Of a stretch of 64,000 bases of DNA, positions 52,857 to 63,078 are shown piece by piece. A program made the position numbers and the translations under genes. The notes under the pieces are model-generated. The model saw nothing but the letters and a program-made list of their open reading frames with translations, searched no databases and was not told the DNA's origin. Every line of letters starts with the position of its first letter. Position 1 is the first letter of the stretch. Origin of the DNA: Cognatundibacterium jejuense. Its GTDB lineage: Bacteria > Pseudomonadota > Gammaproteobacteria > Burkholderiales > Burkholderiaceae_D. The stretch covers positions 1-64,000 of the forward strand of contig NZ_JACOFV010000001.1 in NCBI RefSeq assembly GCF_014284255.1, in the 5' to 3' direction.

Positions 52857-54119
52857 TCAGTTTTTACTACTTGATTTTCTCAGTACTAGGTGGCTGGCGA
52901 TACCTAATAAAATTCCCCAGCAAGCAGCGCCTAGTCCCAGTAGCGTCAAATTGGATGCGGTCACGATAAACGTGATCAGTGCAGCTTCCCTTTCTTCTGG
53001 CTCTGCCATGGCGTTGACTAAGCCATTCTGTATTGCACCCAACAAAGCGAGCCCGGCCACGGTGCTGACCAGTGCATGCGGTAACAGTAAAAATAAATCC
53101 TTAAGTGAGCCAGCAAAACACCCGATCAATACATAAAAGATGCCACAAGCGACGCCTGCTATCCAACGCTTTTCTCTCTTTTGATGTGCCTCTGATCCAG
53201 TGCAGATGGCTGCAGTAATTGCCGCCAGATTGATGCCATGCGCACCAAAAGGCGCGAATATCAAACTGGTAAAACCGGTAACACTGATTAACTTGCTGAC
53301 GGGCACTTTGTCGAAACCAGCTGCTCGCAAAACGGCAATACCTGGAACCTGTTGACCCGTCAAACACAAAACAGCTAAAGGTATGGCCAGGCTAATGATC
53401 GCTTTGACAGAGAATTCAGGGGTGCTCCAGATTGGTTTTGTGAGAGCGAAGTGCCAGACGGATTCAGTTGTGAGCTTAGCTGCTTGATTGTCCCAGTCAA
53501 CTATTCCCCAGACTACGACACCTGTCATGAGCGTTAACACGACCGCGTAACGTGCAGATTGACGTTTGTATGCGAGGTAGGCAAAGAACATGATTGCTGT
53601 CAGCCAGGGTGCTCCTTTGCTTTCGCTATGCGTATTAGCAAATACCTCCACGCCAAATCTGAATAAAATACCGGCTAGCATGGCGGCACACAGGCTCTTC
53701 GGTATTGCTGACATTAATCTATTGAAAGCTCCCGTCGCGCCAATAAGAAAGGTGATCGCTGCCGCAACAAGGTATGCGCCGATAGCTTGATTGTAGGGGA
53801 CAGTCATCAGTCCAGTAACTAATAGTGCGGCACCTGGCGTATTCCACGCGCAAATAACAGGAGTTTTGTAGCGGTAACTTAATCCTATGCTACAGATACC
53901 AGATCCAATCGATACTGCCCATAACCACGAACTACTGAGATCTTTACTTAAGTGTGCTGCTTGTGCCGCTTGCACCATCAACAGCATGGGGCCTGCGTAA
54001 GAAATTAAGACAGCAATCAGTCCCGCGAGAATGGCCGGAAAATAATCCGTGGCCAAATCGGAGAATGGCTGGTTGGTCTTGCCAAGATCAGATGAGAGGG
54101 GGGAGATAGGTGTTTTCAT
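52857..54119 (-). CDS. benE: BenE-family benzoate/H+ symporter
   Basis: 420 residues, about 12 membrane segments. Conserved: IGSGICSIGLSYRYKTPVICAWNTPGAALL, GATGAFNRLMSAIPKSLCAAMLAGILFRFGVE, LAIPLAVLCLTGQQVPGIAVLRAAGF and FGAHGINLAAITAAICTG. Family transports benzoate or related aromatics. Divergent from the MocR regulator. Confidence 0.93.
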   Translation of the reverse strand: MKTPISPLSSDLGKTNQPFSDLATDYFPAILAGLIAVLISYAGPMLLMVQAAQAAHLSKDLSSSWLWAVSIGSGICSIGLSYRYKTPVICAWNTPGAALLVTGLMTVPYNQAIGAYLVAAAITFLIGATGAFNRLMSAIPKSLCAAMLAGILFRFGVEVFANTHSESKGAPWLTAIMFFAYLAYKRQSARYAVVLTLMTGVVVWGIVDWDNQAAKLTTESVWHFALTKPIWSTPEFSVKAIISLAIPLAVLCLTGQQVPGIAVLRAAGFDKVPVSKLISVTGFTSLIFAPFGAHGINLAAITAAICTGSEAHQKREKRWIAGVACGIFYVLIGCFAGSLKDLFLLLPHALVSTVAGLALLGAIQNGLVNAMAEPEEREAALITFIVTASNLTLLGLGAACWGILLGIASHLVLRKSSSKN

Positions 54120-54207
54120 GCACTTAGTATAGAGTCCGTTCAGACAGCATTTGCGTACAGTCTGTGTCTGCTTTATGCTATACAGATTGCTATATATTGG
54201 ATCTGTT

Positions 54208-55653
54208 ATGCAGCACAGTTATCGACAAATTGCGGAACAGTTAAATCAGCTTATTCGCACGCATCAATATCAAATTGGTGAGCGTCTGCCATCGGTACGT
54301 ACATTCGCTAATCAGCATCACGTCAGTGTTTCTACCGTACTTCGTTGCTATCGCTATCTTGAAAGCCTTGGCATGATTGAGGCACGGGCGAAGTCCGGCA
54401 TGTATGTCGCGGATTGGACAGTAAGGCATTCGAGCATTTTGGGTGAAAAGTCTGCCCAAAAAATACCGTCTGAAATGCGGGTAATAGAATTCGATAAGCT
54501 GCGCTCTTTGCAGCACCGAATGACGGAACTGTACTCATTGACTGATCAGCCTCTGGAGTTGCGTTTGCATCTCGCCAGTGCTGCACCAGAATGGTACCCA
54601 ACCAAAGAAATGTCAAAAATCGCACAAACGATACTCAGGCAATGTCCGGAGATGTTGGGCGAATATCCGACAGGAACTGGCTTAGCTGCATTGAAAGAGC
54701 AGTTGGTCCATTGGCTTGCGACCTTTAGTCTTGATGTGCAAACATCGGAATTGCTAATCACTAATGGTAGTACCGAGGCGCTCAGTGTAGCTTTGCGCGC
54801 AGTCGCGCAAGCGGGAGACGCGATTGTGGTTGAGTCACCGGTCTATTTTGGTTTGTTGCAAGTGATAGAAAATCTCGGTATGAAAGCGATTGCTGTGCCT
54901 TGTATTGAAGATCAGGGCATGAGTATGGAGGCACTTGAGTATGTGCTGGAGCACCAAACCGGTCTTAAAGCGATCGTCGTCATGCCGAATTTTCAGAATC
55001 CCCTGGGTTGTACCATGCCAGATAAAAATAAAAAGCATTTGTTGCGACTGGCTGAACAATATGATCTAGCCGTCATTGAAGACGATGTTTTTGCTGATTT
55101 GTCGCCACACTATGAGCGCCCACGACCTATGAAAGCATGGGATAAGCATGGTCGGGTGATTTATTGTGGCTCATGTAGCAAGAGTATGGCACCAGGTTTT
55201 AAAGTTGGTTGGGTTGCAGGTGGTCGTCATCATGCAAAGATCGCGTCTTTAAAGCTAAGTCATTCCTTGGTAACGCCCTTGTTTGAACAGGCAGTGCTGG
55301 CAGAATTCATGCAAACTGGTGCGTTGCATGCGCACTTAAGAAAATTACGAGAACGTTTGGCGGCGAATATTCCAGCCGCGACCGTGGCTTTGCAAACCTA
55401 TTTCCCCCTCGGCACACGACTAGTGAGTAGTGCCGGAGGGTGGTGGGTTTGGATCGCTTTGCCGCAACAGATTGATGCATTGGTATTGTTGCGACGTGCC
55501 GTTGCGATGGGTTTGTCATTTACGCCGGGTTCATTATTTTCGAACTCAGAAAAATTCTCACATTACTTGCGCTTGAATATCGCTCAACCATGGGGGAGCG
55601 ATATGGAGTCCGGTATGAAATTACTGGGGGAATTAGTCCGCGAACTGGCTTAA
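54208..55653 (+). CDS. MocR-type GntR/aminotransferase regulator
   Basis: 481 residues from ATG 54208 (MQHSYRQIAEQLNQLI). GntR winged helix (1-70, IGERLPSVRTFANQHHVSVSTVLRCYRYLESLGMIEA) fused to a class I aminotransferase fold (120-475) with PLP Lys in GSCSKSMAPGFKVGW. PLP-binding regulators of this type control vitamin B6 or amino-acid genes. The divergent benE may be its target; the palindromic-looking CTATACAGATTGCTATATA region just upstream may be its operator. Confidence 0.92.
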   Translation: MQHSYRQIAEQLNQLIRTHQYQIGERLPSVRTFANQHHVSVSTVLRCYRYLESLGMIEARAKSGMYVADWTVRHSSILGEKSAQKIPSEMRVIEFDKLRSLQHRMTELYSLTDQPLELRLHLASAAPEWYPTKEMSKIAQTILRQCPEMLGEYPTGTGLAALKEQLVHWLATFSLDVQTSELLITNGSTEALSVALRAVAQAGDAIVVESPVYFGLLQVIENLGMKAIAVPCIEDQGMSMEALEYVLEHQTGLKAIVVMPNFQNPLGCTMPDKNKKHLLRLAEQYDLAVIEDDVFADLSPHYERPRPMKAWDKHGRVIYCGSCSKSMAPGFKVGWVAGGRHHAKIASLKLSHSLVTPLFEQAVLAEFMQTGALHAHLRKLRERLAANIPAATVALQTYFPLGTRLVSSAGGWWVWIALPQQIDALVLLRRAVAMGLSFTPGSLFSNSEKFSHYLRLNIAQPWGSDMESGMKLLGELVRELA

Positions 55654-55817
55654 CAAGCTGCATTTTATTGGTGCTCAGAATTAATTTTCAATTTGCTCTA
55701 AAATTGCCGCCACTCTTCAATCAAAAGCATGAGGCTGGTACTTTCAAATCAGCCTGACGTCTGTTGTTGGAAGTTCATTGTTATGGGAATTCAAGCTTCC
55801 CCAAATCGAGGTCAGTA

Positions 55818-57071
55818 ATGCAATCATCGCCAGCAAATTCGGACGCAACAAGGTCGAAATTAATTCCAACCTCAGCAGACAATTCAGTCCTCAGTCACGA
55901 ATTACCGCTGATTAGTACCTGGATGACCTTTTTAATTGCCACTGCCTGTGGCTTGATTGTGGCCAATCTCTATTATGCACAGCCGTTGATTGGACCCATC
56001 AGTCAGGCATTGGGGTTGGACCCGAAAGCCTCGGGTTTGATCGTGACCTTAACGCAAATTGGGTATGGGCTGGGATTGCTGCTGATAGTTCCGCTCGGTG
56101 ATTTGATTGAAAATCGCAAGCTCATTCTTGGTACCATGGTGCTCGGTACCTTGGCACTATTGTGTGCTGCGACTGCCAGTACGCCTCTGGTATTCTTGAC
56201 TGCAGCTTTTTGCATTGGAGTCGGGTCGGTCGCGGTACAGATATTGGTTCCATTAGCTGCCCATATGGCGCCGGAGGCATTTCGCGGTCGTGTAGTTGGT
56301 AATGTTATGAGTGGTTTGATGATGGGTATCATGCTGGCACGACCTGTCGCTGGCTTTATCACGCAAATATCGTCATGGCATGTGGTGTTTTATGTGTCGA
56401 CCATTGTAATGATCGGATTGGCGCTGGTCTTGTCTAAGGCCCTGCCGCAACGCCTTCCGGTAGCGAAATTGCGTTATAGCGAATTACTCAAATCCATGTG
56501 GTATTTGGCACTTCATACACCGCCTTTGCGTCGTCGCTCGATTTATCATGCGCTTATGTTTGCTAGTTTTAGCATGTTTTGGACAACGACGCCATTGTTG
56601 TTGGCAGGCCCAGAATTCCATTTATCACAAGCAGATATTGCGCTATTTGCTTTAGCAGGTGTCGCTGGAGCAATCGCTTCGCCGATCGCAGGTAGGGTCG
56701 CTGATAAAGGCTGGACACGGCCTGCGACTGCTGTCGCGATGCTGTGTGCTGCTACAGCGTTTTTGCTGACACACCTTGCACCTTATGGTTCACATTGGGC
56801 CTTGGGTTTATTGGTTGCCGCGGCAATTTTGTTGGACTTTGGCGTCGCTGGTAATCTGACTTTGGGGCAGCGTACTATTTTCTCGTTAGGGGCAGAACAT
56901 CGCTCACGCCTCAATGGCATTTATATGGCGACTTTCTTCATGGGTGGTGCTGCTGGTTCCGCAATCGGTGCCTGGGCCTTTGCTTACGGCGGATGGTGGT
57001 TGGCTTCTTGTTTCGGTTTTTGTTTACCGATCCTGGGTTTATTATATTTTCTTTCTGAGCCTAAACAGTAA
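55818..57071 (+). CDS. MFS transporter
   Basis: 417 residues from ATG 55818 (MQSSPANSDATRS) with GAGGT upstream. Twelve membrane segments; LYYAQPLIGPISQALGL, GYGLGLLLIVPLGDLIENRKLIL (motif A), and VGNVMSGLMMGIMLARPVAGF (motif C region). Drug or metabolite exporter of the DHA1 type. Complete. Confidence 0.92.
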   Translation: MQSSPANSDATRSKLIPTSADNSVLSHELPLISTWMTFLIATACGLIVANLYYAQPLIGPISQALGLDPKASGLIVTLTQIGYGLGLLLIVPLGDLIENRKLILGTMVLGTLALLCAATASTPLVFLTAAFCIGVGSVAVQILVPLAAHMAPEAFRGRVVGNVMSGLMMGIMLARPVAGFITQISSWHVVFYVSTIVMIGLALVLSKALPQRLPVAKLRYSELLKSMWYLALHTPPLRRRSIYHALMFASFSMFWTTTPLLLAGPEFHLSQADIALFALAGVAGAIASPIAGRVADKGWTRPATAVAMLCAATAFLLTHLAPYGSHWALGLLVAAAILLDFGVAGNLTLGQRTIFSLGAEHRSRLNGIYMATFFMGGAAGSAIGAWAFAYGGWWLASCFGFCLPILGLLYFLSEPKQ

Positions 57072-57096
57072 TGGTAGGCTTAGCTCTAATGTTGCG

Positions 57097-57297
57097 ATGC
57101 TGAAGGCTGATGCAACGACTGCGGCGCGGGTTGCTGAGGCCAAAGCGGACGGGGTGACACTAAATGCCTGTCAAAATACGATGGCTGGCATGAAACTTAA
57201 ACCAGAAGATATGAACCCGGTAGTGACTTACGTGCCGTCTGGTGCTGGCGAGATTGTCAAGAAACAGCATGTGGGATATGGCTATTTCCGCCCGTGA
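57097..57297 (+). pseudogene. C-terminal remnant of a DsrE-family gene
   Basis: 66 residues (MLKADATTAARV...VGYGYFRP) with VTLNACQNTMAGMKLKPEDMNP and YVPSGAGEIVKKQHVGYGY, which match the second half of DsrE/DsrF-like proteins including the conserved Cys. The N-terminal half is missing; upstream DNA is the MFS gene in another frame. Likely a deletion relic. Confidence 0.55.
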
Positions 57298-57364
57298 ATT
57301 TGCTACGTAATGACTGCTGTTGATCATAAAAAACGTTTAGAAATGGCAAAATATTGGGTGGAAT

Positions 57365-58177
57365 CTAATCCCATGCAAATTCTGGAATTTTTCCAAGGCC
57401 TTTAAACACTGGTTTAGAGAACCAGTATCCCTGCATCAATTCGATGCCTAAACTCCGTAAGAAATCTCGTTCCGCGCGGGTTTCTATTCCCTCAGCAAGT
57501 ACCTTGATGTTTAATGACTTACAAATGTGTACTATGCCACTTACAATAGCTTGTCTCGGCCGATTGGTATCGATACCTCGCACTAAATCCATATCAATTT
57601 TGACGATATCTGGTTGATACTCTGATAGTAAATTTAATCCTGCGTAACCAGCGCCAAAGTCATCAATCGCTGTATGAAACCCAAATCTTCGGTATTCCTT
57701 AAAGATATTGACTAAATGCGGGCGATCCTGGACACGTTCGCCTTCGGTTACTTCGAAAATGATTTTCTCGATTGGAAAATTAAATTTTTTTGCTGCCTCA
57801 AAAGTACTTCGAATACATACTTCCGGGCGATAGACTGCATTCGGTAAAAAATTAATAGAAAGAAACTCCTGCATGTTTAGCCGTGCAGCACCTTCTACCG
57901 CTTTGGAACGACAAAGTTGGTCAAAACGGTACCTATTATTATCGTTAATTTTAGCCAGAATACTAGCCGCAGATTCGCCATTTGGTCCGCGCACCAAAGC
58001 CTCATATGCATAAATATTCCGTGTAGCAAGATTCACGATAGGTTGGTACGCATATTCAAACTCGAACTCAAACGGTTCATCATTACGACAAGCAGTGCAT
58101 ACGTTGGTCTCCGCCGCATCATGTGGAAGACTGTCTGCTTTACCTCGATATGCCGTATTTTCATGAATTTGAATCAT
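57365..58177 (-). CDS. EAL-domain c-di-GMP phosphodiesterase
   Basis: 270 residues, EAL domain only (about 38-265) with a short N-terminus that includes C29-x2-C32 (CTACRNDEPFEFEFEY). Catalytic residues are present: EALVRG, N in LSINFLPNAV, FEVTEGE, DDFGAGYAG, K in VKIDMDL, LAEGIET and MQGYWFSKP. Degrades c-di-GMP. Divergent from a large GGDEF-EAL protein, with palindromes between. Confidence 0.93.
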   Translation of the reverse strand: MIQIHENTAYRGKADSLPHDAAETNVCTACRNDEPFEFEFEYAYQPIVNLATRNIYAYEALVRGPNGESAASILAKINDNNRYRFDQLCRSKAVEGAARLNMQEFLSINFLPNAVYRPEVCIRSTFEAAKKFNFPIEKIIFEVTEGERVQDRPHLVNIFKEYRRFGFHTAIDDFGAGYAGLNLLSEYQPDIVKIDMDLVRGIDTNRPRQAIVSGIVHICKSLNIKVLAEGIETRAERDFLRSLGIELMQGYWFSKPVFKGLGKIPEFAWD

Positions 58178-58341
58178 TGAAGCCTCACTAAATTTTCCAA
58201 TAGAGCCAATATAGTTAATTTTAATTCTAGTTGCAGGCTGATTTAAATTGCAATGTTTTTATAAGATCATAAAGATGGTTCACGTACCTTTAATAAATTT
58301 TTCTCTACGCTGCAGCGAGTATTTAAAAATACCTGTCTTTG

Positions 58342-58359
58342 AAGTGACCGGGGTCACTT
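58342..58359. promoter_or_regulatory. palindrome 1 between divergent c-di-GMP genes
   Basis: AAGTGACC-GG-GGTCACTT, 8-bp perfect arms. Together with the next palindrome it forms a probable operator pair in the EAL/GGDEF-EAL divergent region. Confidence 0.55.
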
Positions 58360-58392
58360 TTCACATTTATTAAATAAATTGATAAATGTGAA
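58360..58392. promoter_or_regulatory. palindrome 2 between divergent c-di-GMP genes
   Basis: TTCACATTTAT (58360-58370) and ATAAATGTGAA (58382-58392), 11-bp perfect arms, 11-base AT-rich centre, directly abutting palindrome 1. Confidence 0.55.
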
Positions 58393-58575
58393 ACTTCGCA
58401 CTATATTGAAATAGTGAGTTTATATAAAACAGATTAATTTGTAAAAAGTTAACTCTATTGTTGTGTATAAAGAGAATTCCCCGTCAGTTCTAATAGTTAA
58501 AAAAGTTAAGCGGCGCGTAAAAGATCGCAGATCAGTTTCTCTTTAAATTATCGAATAAATTAACGAGCGATTCCC

Positions 58576-61500
58576 ATGCAACGATTTGCACGACCTATAT
58601 ACGTTTCACAATTCGCTGATTTTCACATCGATATTGTGGCAATGTTCGATTCAAATTTGCGCCATACCTACGTCAATTCAGCGATCGAAAACTACACCGG
58701 TCTTAAACCACAAGATTACGTTGGAAAAACGAATTATGAATTAGGAATGCCAAAAGACTTGGTCACTCAATGGGACGAAGCACTGGAGCATGTGTTTCGT
58801 ACCGGTGAATCAAGAGATCTTACATTTACATTTCCTGGCGTCGAAGGTAACCGTGATTTTCATTCTCGTTTGGTTGCAGAAAGAGACTCTTCAGGAAATG
58901 TTGCTTCAGTGATTTCTTTTGCTCGAGACGTTACTGAAGCTGAGCTCTGTTTTAGATCAGATATGGTCAATAAGTATGAGACCGGGCTTATACAAGCTAT
59001 TCTTGACTCAGTGGATGATGCCGTCATTGGTAAGACATTAGATGGAGTGGTAACAAGCTGGAACGGTGCTGCCGAAGCTATGTTTGGCTACAAGGCAGAA
59101 GAGATGTTGGGAAGATCCATTTTGCGTTTATTTCCCCCAGACAGACTCGATGAAGAAAAATTCATTCTTGAAAAACTACAATACGGTGAAAAAATCGACC
59201 ATCTTGAGACGGTACGTGTTCACAAAAGTGGACGCTTGATACACGTCACCGTCACAACGTCACCCATTCGTAACCTGGACGGAAAAGTTGTTGGCGCGTG
59301 CAAGATAGTTAAAAATGTAACGCCATTAATCGTTGAACGGCAGCGACTGGAACTAGCATTACTTGCAACCAATAGCGGACTATGGGATTGGGATCTTATC
59401 AACGGTACAGTGTACTTGTCTGACCTCTATCTTAAAATTACCGGTAGCGACAAACAACAGGAGATCCACGATTTTGATCACTTTAAACGAACTATCCATC
59501 CCAACGACTTAGAGCAAACGCTAAAAACCATCGACAAATATCTGGAAGGTCATACCGAACATATCGAGTTCGATTATCGCCTGGCTGCAAATTCGGGTCC
59601 CAAAGAAAGTTGGGTAACAACTCAAGCCCAAATTGTGGAACGTGACTTGCTCGGAAGGCCATCGCGTTTGGTCGGTACCATAACAGACACCACGGAAATC
59701 AAAAAGACCTATTCAAATTTGCTCGACCGTGAAAAACGTCTGACCCGTGTGATTGATGGCTCCGACCAAGGTTATTGGGACTGGAACATCCAGGAAAACT
59801 CCCTCGAAGTAAGCCCACGCTGGGCTGAAATGCTAGGCTATACGCTCGAAGAGGTTGATGTTGCCAATGGTGGCTATGAGAAATTGGTTCATCCAGACGA
59901 TCTCGTTTCTGTCATGGAAACGGTACTTAAACATATCCAGGGCAAATTACCAAATCTTGAGCAAGAAATTCGTTGCCTCACCAAGACTGGCGAATGGAAA
60001 TGGATATTAACTCGTGGTCGAGTTGTAGAATGGGATGACGGTAGAAACCCACTCATGGTATCGGGCACCCACACCGATATTACTGAACGAAAAAAATTAG
60101 AAATGTCCTTGCGGGAAGCGGCAACAGTTTTTGAGAATAGCTATGACGGTATTGTCGTAGTCAACACAGATGGGTTGGTTTCCCGCACAAATCCCTCTTT
60201 TAGCCGGATCACCGGATTTACTGCAGAAGAAGTAATTGGAAAATCGTACCAATCGCTCTTCGCCACTCCACTGAAGCGACGATTCTATGAACAATTATAT
60301 TTATCGTTGAACAAACATAAATATTGGACTGGTGAATTGTGGGGACATCGAAAAAATGACCAAACCTATCCGTTATTACTTTCGATTTCTAGCGTGGTCG
60401 ACGATAAAAATGGCATAGAACATTACATAGGAATTTTTTCAGATATCAGTCATTTGAAAGAACATGAAGCAGAGCTGGATCGAGTTGCTCATTACGATCC
60501 TTTAACTGGCACACCAAACCGAAGACTGTTGTCTGATCGATTGCAGCAATCGATAGTCAGAGCGGATCGTCAAGGTAAATCCCTAGCAGTATGCTATCTC
60601 GACTTGGATGGATTTAAATACGTCAATGATCATTTCGGGCATCAGGCTGGCGATGATCTACTGGTTGCGATTGTTAATAATCTTAAACAAGTACTGAGGG
60701 CGGAAGATACCCTTTCACGTCTTGGTGGCGATGAGTTTGTTTTACTTATCAATGGCTGCGAACGACCCGAGGAGTGTTCAATCATATTGGATAGAATATT
60801 AAACACCATCAAGATACCAATTACGATAGACAAGGCAGTTATCAGTGTGTCTGCAAGCATAGGTGTGAGTCTCTATCCTAACGATCATTCGGATGCTGAC
60901 ACCTTATTACGTCACGCAGATCAAGCAATGTACCGTGCCAAAGAATCAGGTAAAAATCGCTATCATCTCTTTGATCCGGACAGCGATCAAAAAGCGCAGC
61001 GACAACGTGAAATTATTAGTCGACTGCACAACGCGTTACAAAACGATGAATTGACATTGTACTTTCAACCTAAAGTTGATTTAAGAAACGGTGCTGTGGT
61101 TGGTGTCGAAGCGCTTATCCGCTGGCAACATCCAGAGCGCGGTTTACTTAGTCCGGCAGCCTTTCTGCCGCAGGTTGAAGGAAGCACCGCTGAATATCCT
61201 ATCGGTAAATGGGTTATTTCCACCGCTATCCGTAAAGCTTCGCAATGGCTAATAGAAGGATTTCCATTAAAAGTCAGTGTAAATATTAGCGCGAATCAAT
61301 TGATGCACCCAGAATTCTTAAATGATCTGCGTTTAGCTCTTGCCGAACACCCTGAGGTACCTGCATCGCATCTGGAATTAGAGGTACTTGAGAGTGTGTC
61401 AATCAGCGATGTAACGAGAACAGTTGAAATACTCGCTGAATGTCATAGGATTGGAGTGATGGTATCGCTAGATGATTTTGGGACTGGGTATTCATCATTA

Positions 61501-61794
61501 ACTTACCTACGAAAATTACCGGTCGATACACTCAAAATCGATCAAAGTTTTGTTCGTGATATGCTGACTGATCCCGAGGATCATGGAATTGTTAACGCAG
61601 TAATCAACCTTGCAAAGTCTTTTAATAGACAGGTTATTGCCGAAGGTGTAGAAACGCTCGCGCATGGTAATGAGCTGTTGAGAATGGGTTGCCATTTAGT
61701 GCAAGGTTATGGGATTGCCAAACCAATGCCAGGCGAGGAAATTCAAACTTGGATCAAATACTGGCTCGCTCAACGAAATTGGGAGTGCATATAA
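58576..61794 (+). CDS. PAS5-GGDEF-EAL c-di-GMP enzyme
   Basis: 1072 residues: five PAS/PAC modules (about 10-135, 140-255, 258-388, 390-515, 515-640), GGDEF at about 645-810 with intact GGDEF near 717 and an RxxD inhibitory site (RAED) five residues before it, then EAL at 820-1065 with EALIRW, NISANQLM, LDDFGTGYSS and IAEGVET. Probably bifunctional. No signal peptide or membrane segment: cytosolic sensor. First ATG 58576 leaves normal spacing. Confidence 0.94.
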   Translation: MQRFARPIYVSQFADFHIDIVAMFDSNLRHTYVNSAIENYTGLKPQDYVGKTNYELGMPKDLVTQWDEALEHVFRTGESRDLTFTFPGVEGNRDFHSRLVAERDSSGNVASVISFARDVTEAELCFRSDMVNKYETGLIQAILDSVDDAVIGKTLDGVVTSWNGAAEAMFGYKAEEMLGRSILRLFPPDRLDEEKFILEKLQYGEKIDHLETVRVHKSGRLIHVTVTTSPIRNLDGKVVGACKIVKNVTPLIVERQRLELALLATNSGLWDWDLINGTVYLSDLYLKITGSDKQQEIHDFDHFKRTIHPNDLEQTLKTIDKYLEGHTEHIEFDYRLAANSGPKESWVTTQAQIVERDLLGRPSRLVGTITDTTEIKKTYSNLLDREKRLTRVIDGSDQGYWDWNIQENSLEVSPRWAEMLGYTLEEVDVANGGYEKLVHPDDLVSVMETVLKHIQGKLPNLEQEIRCLTKTGEWKWILTRGRVVEWDDGRNPLMVSGTHTDITERKKLEMSLREAATVFENSYDGIVVVNTDGLVSRTNPSFSRITGFTAEEVIGKSYQSLFATPLKRRFYEQLYLSLNKHKYWTGELWGHRKNDQTYPLLLSISSVVDDKNGIEHYIGIFSDISHLKEHEAELDRVAHYDPLTGTPNRRLLSDRLQQSIVRADRQGKSLAVCYLDLDGFKYVNDHFGHQAGDDLLVAIVNNLKQVLRAEDTLSRLGGDEFVLLINGCERPEECSIILDRILNTIKIPITIDKAVISVSASIGVSLYPNDHSDADTLLRHADQAMYRAKESGKNRYHLFDPDSDQKAQRQREIISRLHNALQNDELTLYFQPKVDLRNGAVVGVEALIRWQHPERGLLSPAAFLPQVEGSTAEYPIGKWVISTAIRKASQWLIEGFPLKVSVNISANQLMHPEFLNDLRLALAEHPEVPASHLELEVLESVSISDVTRTVEILAECHRIGVMVSLDDFGTGYSSLTYLRKLPVDTLKIDQSFVRDMLTDPEDHGIVNAVINLAKSFNRQVIAEGVETLAHGNELLRMGCHLVQGYGIAKPMPGEEIQTWIKYWLAQRNWECI

Positions 61795-61923
61795 CCAGTT
61801 AATTACCATGTTTTTCAAAAAAAGCATCTTTTCAAGCATCGATGTGTGTTTATATGCGCTGATAGTCGGGCAAATGAATGTGAACCGTCAGGTTCGTATT
61901 AGCAGCCTGAGAAATTGAATTGC

Positions 61924-62802
61924 TCAAGCTTTCATAAATTTCTTTTTTATTCTAAGTACGCGTTTCCATATCCAAGGTATTTCACGCTTTGCTTTTTGTT
62001 CGGCATCGTTATCGTTGATTCTTTCGGTGGCATCAAGCAAAGTAACGCCTTTTACCGAAACTTCGTCAGACTTGAATTTCCCAGGTGTTTTGTCAACCTC
62101 GTCTTTAAGTATGCCATTGCTTAGCTGGTAAGCAGCAATAGCGGCTGCAACGGCAGGGTTGCTGCCTGTTTCGGTTGCGTAGTCCATTGAGTTGATCGTT
62201 GCTATCGCTGCATGGTCCACTGGCGGTGATATTGTGATGTGTGTTGTGTAAATTTGCACGGACTGCGCTGCCGTGTTAGTAGGATTAATAATATTGCCTG
62301 TTGTTGCTGAAATTGACTGCGTGATACTTGGACTGGTGACTACGGTGTTCGGGGTGGTGATAGCATTGGTGTTTACTTCATTGAGAACACTAGCATGACT
62401 TTCAGTGTTAATCGCGTCAATGAAGGCTTCGTTATTTAGTGTGGATTTTAGTTCAGCGTTGAGCAAGGCTTCGGTAGTATCGAATGTCGCAGGAGTGCGT
62501 TGATCGATGACGCTTCGATTATTGCTGGTATTGGCATTTGTCGAGGCCGCAAGACTTTCAAGATGTTTTAGCGCATTTTCCTGAGTGCTATTTAACGTGA
62601 TAATTTGTTTTTGTACTGATAGTTGTTGTGTGTTTTGTTGTAGGGCAAGGGTCGACAACTCAACAATGCTATCGCCTGTCTCGGTTGTGTTCACTGCACT
62701 TGCTTGTTCTACAGCATTGGGGTTGAGTGTCACAACGCTGGCTTGTTCCGGTGCAATTGCCGGTGCAACTGGGGGCAATGGTGGTATAGATGAAATGCTC
62801 AT
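61924..62802 (-). CDS. low-complexity Ala/Asn/Thr-rich protein, unknown
   Basis: 292 residues. N-terminal Pro/Ala stretch, middle rich in Thr, Asn, Ser and Ala with regular ITTPNTVVTSPSITQSISATTG-type strands, and a basic tail (RKVLRIKKKFMKA). No signal peptide or motif. Starts well: GGAG nine bases before ATG 62802. Could be a surface or phage-like structural protein; not identifiable by eye. Confidence 0.5.
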   Translation of the reverse strand: MSISSIPPLPPVAPAIAPEQASVVTLNPNAVEQASAVNTTETGDSIVELSTLALQQNTQQLSVQKQIITLNSTQENALKHLESLAASTNANTSNNRSVIDQRTPATFDTTEALLNAELKSTLNNEAFIDAINTESHASVLNEVNTNAITTPNTVVTSPSITQSISATTGNIINPTNTAAQSVQIYTTHITISPPVDHAAIATINSMDYATETGSNPAVAAAIAAYQLSNGILKDEVDKTPGKFKSDEVSVKGVTLLDATERINDNDAEQKAKREIPWIWKRVLRIKKKFMKA

Positions 62803-63078
62803 TTGAGATTCTCCGCAGACACTACTGTAACGGTTAACGGCAATCGTTGCTGATAGTTGAACCGGCTTGCCAAAAACATTCAGGTAACGTCGTTTGTGAT
62901 TAAAAATGGCGGTCAGCGTGCTGCGATTTTAGCTGCTTGAATGATAGTCGGTTGAAATTATTTCTTACTTAAATCTGGTTCGTTTTAGCCGATTTTGAGC
63001 ATGCATAATTCACATTGCGTGCAACTTTTGGTTCGGAATTCTTTGAAAAGCCTGATTGTCGCGAGTTCTTCGTGAGCG

